The position numbers and the translations under genes were made by a program. A stretch of 13,398 nt of DNA from Fusobacteriaceae bacterium UBA2433 (lineage in GTDB: Bacteria > Fusobacteriota > Fusobacteriia > Fusobacteriales > Fusobacteriaceae), in the NCBI GenBank assembly GCA_002342785.1, contig DDQV01000132.1, positions 12,747 through 26,144 on the forward strand, given 5' to 3'. Under the pieces are notes generated by a model, which ran no database searches, was not told the DNA's origin, and was given only the letters and a program-made list of their open reading frames with translations. Numbering within the stretch: position 1 is the stretch's first letter; each line of letters starts with the position of its first letter. Below are positions 12,551 to 13,398 of the stretch, piece after piece.

Positions 12551-13398
12551 TTTTGCCTCCCTTTTTTATTAAGTTAATAAATTTTTCTTTAATTTCTTTC
12601 TCAGCCTCCATTTTATATATAAAATAAACATAGATTATACTTAATACAAATAACTCTCCTATTATAAAAATATAATTAAAATTCTTTGTTAAATTCAAGA
12701 TAACAATTACTAATACAGTAAATAATCCTATTCTTATAGCTGATGAAATATCTATAACTTGCTTCAACTTAATATTGGCATAATAATTAGTTAATAAAAA
12801 CAATATAATATAAGCAAATAGTGTTGCAATTGATGCACCTAAAGCACCATAGATTGGTATTAGTAATAAATTTAAAATTATATTAAAAATTGCCGCAAAA
12901 AAAACAATTTTAGATAATGATTGTGTATTCTTCTTTAAAATAAATAGTTTATTATTATGCATGTATATACTATAAAAAAGTGACCCTATAGCAACCAATG
13001 GAATAATCCTTGCCCCTTCAAGATATAAGTAACTTGAAAACAAAACTATAATATCTCTTGAAAAAACAACTAAACATGTAATGATAGGACATATTATAAT
13101 CAATAAATACTTATTGATTTTCTTGAGTATTTCTAAACTGGCTATTTCACCTTCTGTCTCCCATTTTTTTATTAAAATTGGGTAAGCTACAAAGATAAGT
13201 ACCGATGAAAAAATTGAAATAATACTATTTGAAATTGTATAAGCTACTGAATAAATAGCTACTTCTGTATTTGAAGTTAAAGCCTTTAATAAAAGTCTGT
13301 CACTTAATGATAATATCCAAGTTGACAAAAAAGTTAAAATCAAGGGAGCTCCAAATTTTAAAAAAGTTTTAATTTCAATTAAATTAAAATATTTAAAA
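12540..13398 (-). CDS. wzx: Wzx-type polysaccharide flippase, partial
   Basis: The frame stays open to the window edge; the in-frame TTG at 13343 is an internal codon (upstream it reads ...EIKTFLKFGAPL), so this is the C-terminal part. About 285 residues are present, with eight or so hydrophobic segments and roughly the first 200 residues missing. KFGAPLILTFLSTWILSLSDR, LKALTSNTEVAIYSVAYTIS and LLIPIYGALGASIATLFAYI are the pattern of the second half of MATE-like Wzx/RfbX flippases. It would translocate the undecaprenyl-linked repeat unit across the cytoplasmic membrane. It overlaps the following glycosyltransferase by 11 bases. Its lipid-linked substrate specificity is unknown. Confidence 0.88.
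   Translation of the reverse strand, partial: FKYFNLIEIKTFLKFGAPLILTFLSTWILSLSDRLLLKALTSNTEVAIYSVAYTISNSIISIFSSVLIFVAYPILIKKWETEGEIASLEILKKINKYLLIIICPIITCLVVFSRDIIVLFSSYLYLEGARIIPLVAIGSLFYSIYMHNNKLFILKKNTQSLSKIVFFAAIFNIILNLLLIPIYGALGASIATLFAYIILFLLTNYYANIKLKQVIDISSAIRIGLFTVLVIVILNLTKNFNYIFIIGELFVLSIIYVYFIYKMEAEKEIKEKFINLIKKGGKNEK

Noticed and set aside
13341..13343. TTG as the start of wzx
   Set aside because: The frame remains open to the window edge with flippase-like sequence upstream (KFGAPL), and there is no ribosome site before the TTG.

Overview
The window reads as a very AT-rich, low-GC anaerobe. The codon use (AGA, ATA, TTA), the strong GGAGG ribosome sites and the protein flavour suggest a Fusobacteriota member of the Ilyobacter/Propionigenium/Psychrilyobacter type. 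A clostridial relative cannot be excluded from sequence alone. Every credible gene lies on the minus strand, so the biological order runs right to left.

Right part (about 13398 to 4500): a capsule or exopolysaccharide locus of the Wzx/Wzy type. In transcription order it holds the second half of a Wzx flippase (cut by the window edge), a GT4 glycosyltransferase, a Wzy-type polymerase, a second GT4 glycosyltransferase, a hexapeptide O-acetyltransferase, a polysaccharide pyruvyltransferase and a second hexapeptide acyltransferase. These genes overlap or lie within about 25 bases of each other. After a 240-base gap comes manC (GDP-mannose supply). Exactly at the manC stop codon follows a 5'-truncated remnant of a UDP-glucose 6-dehydrogenase, and then a rho-independent terminator. 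Together the genes predict a mannose-containing repeat unit that is acetylated, pyruvylated, flipped and polymerised.

Middle (about 4430 to 2450): galU (UDP-glucose supply) and a VanZ-family membrane protein. Two blocks of composite palindromic repeats flank vanZ as direct copies. They are built from short 'words' of the CACGAAT / CTTTGTG / TTGGTGG / CTGTGTAAT kind, each followed by a T-run. The right block may supply the -35 box of vanZ.

Left part (about 2400 to 1): a 300-base, extremely AT-rich tract with a near-consensus promoter, then five small genes of phage or plasmid character: a DUF1353-like protein, an excisionase/MerR-like HTH protein, a coiled-coil protein, an unknown helical protein and a winged-helix-like protein. 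The window ends in three TAGCCTTA repeats spaced exactly 21 bp, which look like iterons. This side is probably a mobile or plasmid-like module abutting the polysaccharide locus.

The most interesting items are the composite word-repeat system around vanZ, the ugd remnant fused to the manC stop, and the iteron-like array beside a putative DNA-binding gene. No database search was possible; family names come from recognised motifs.
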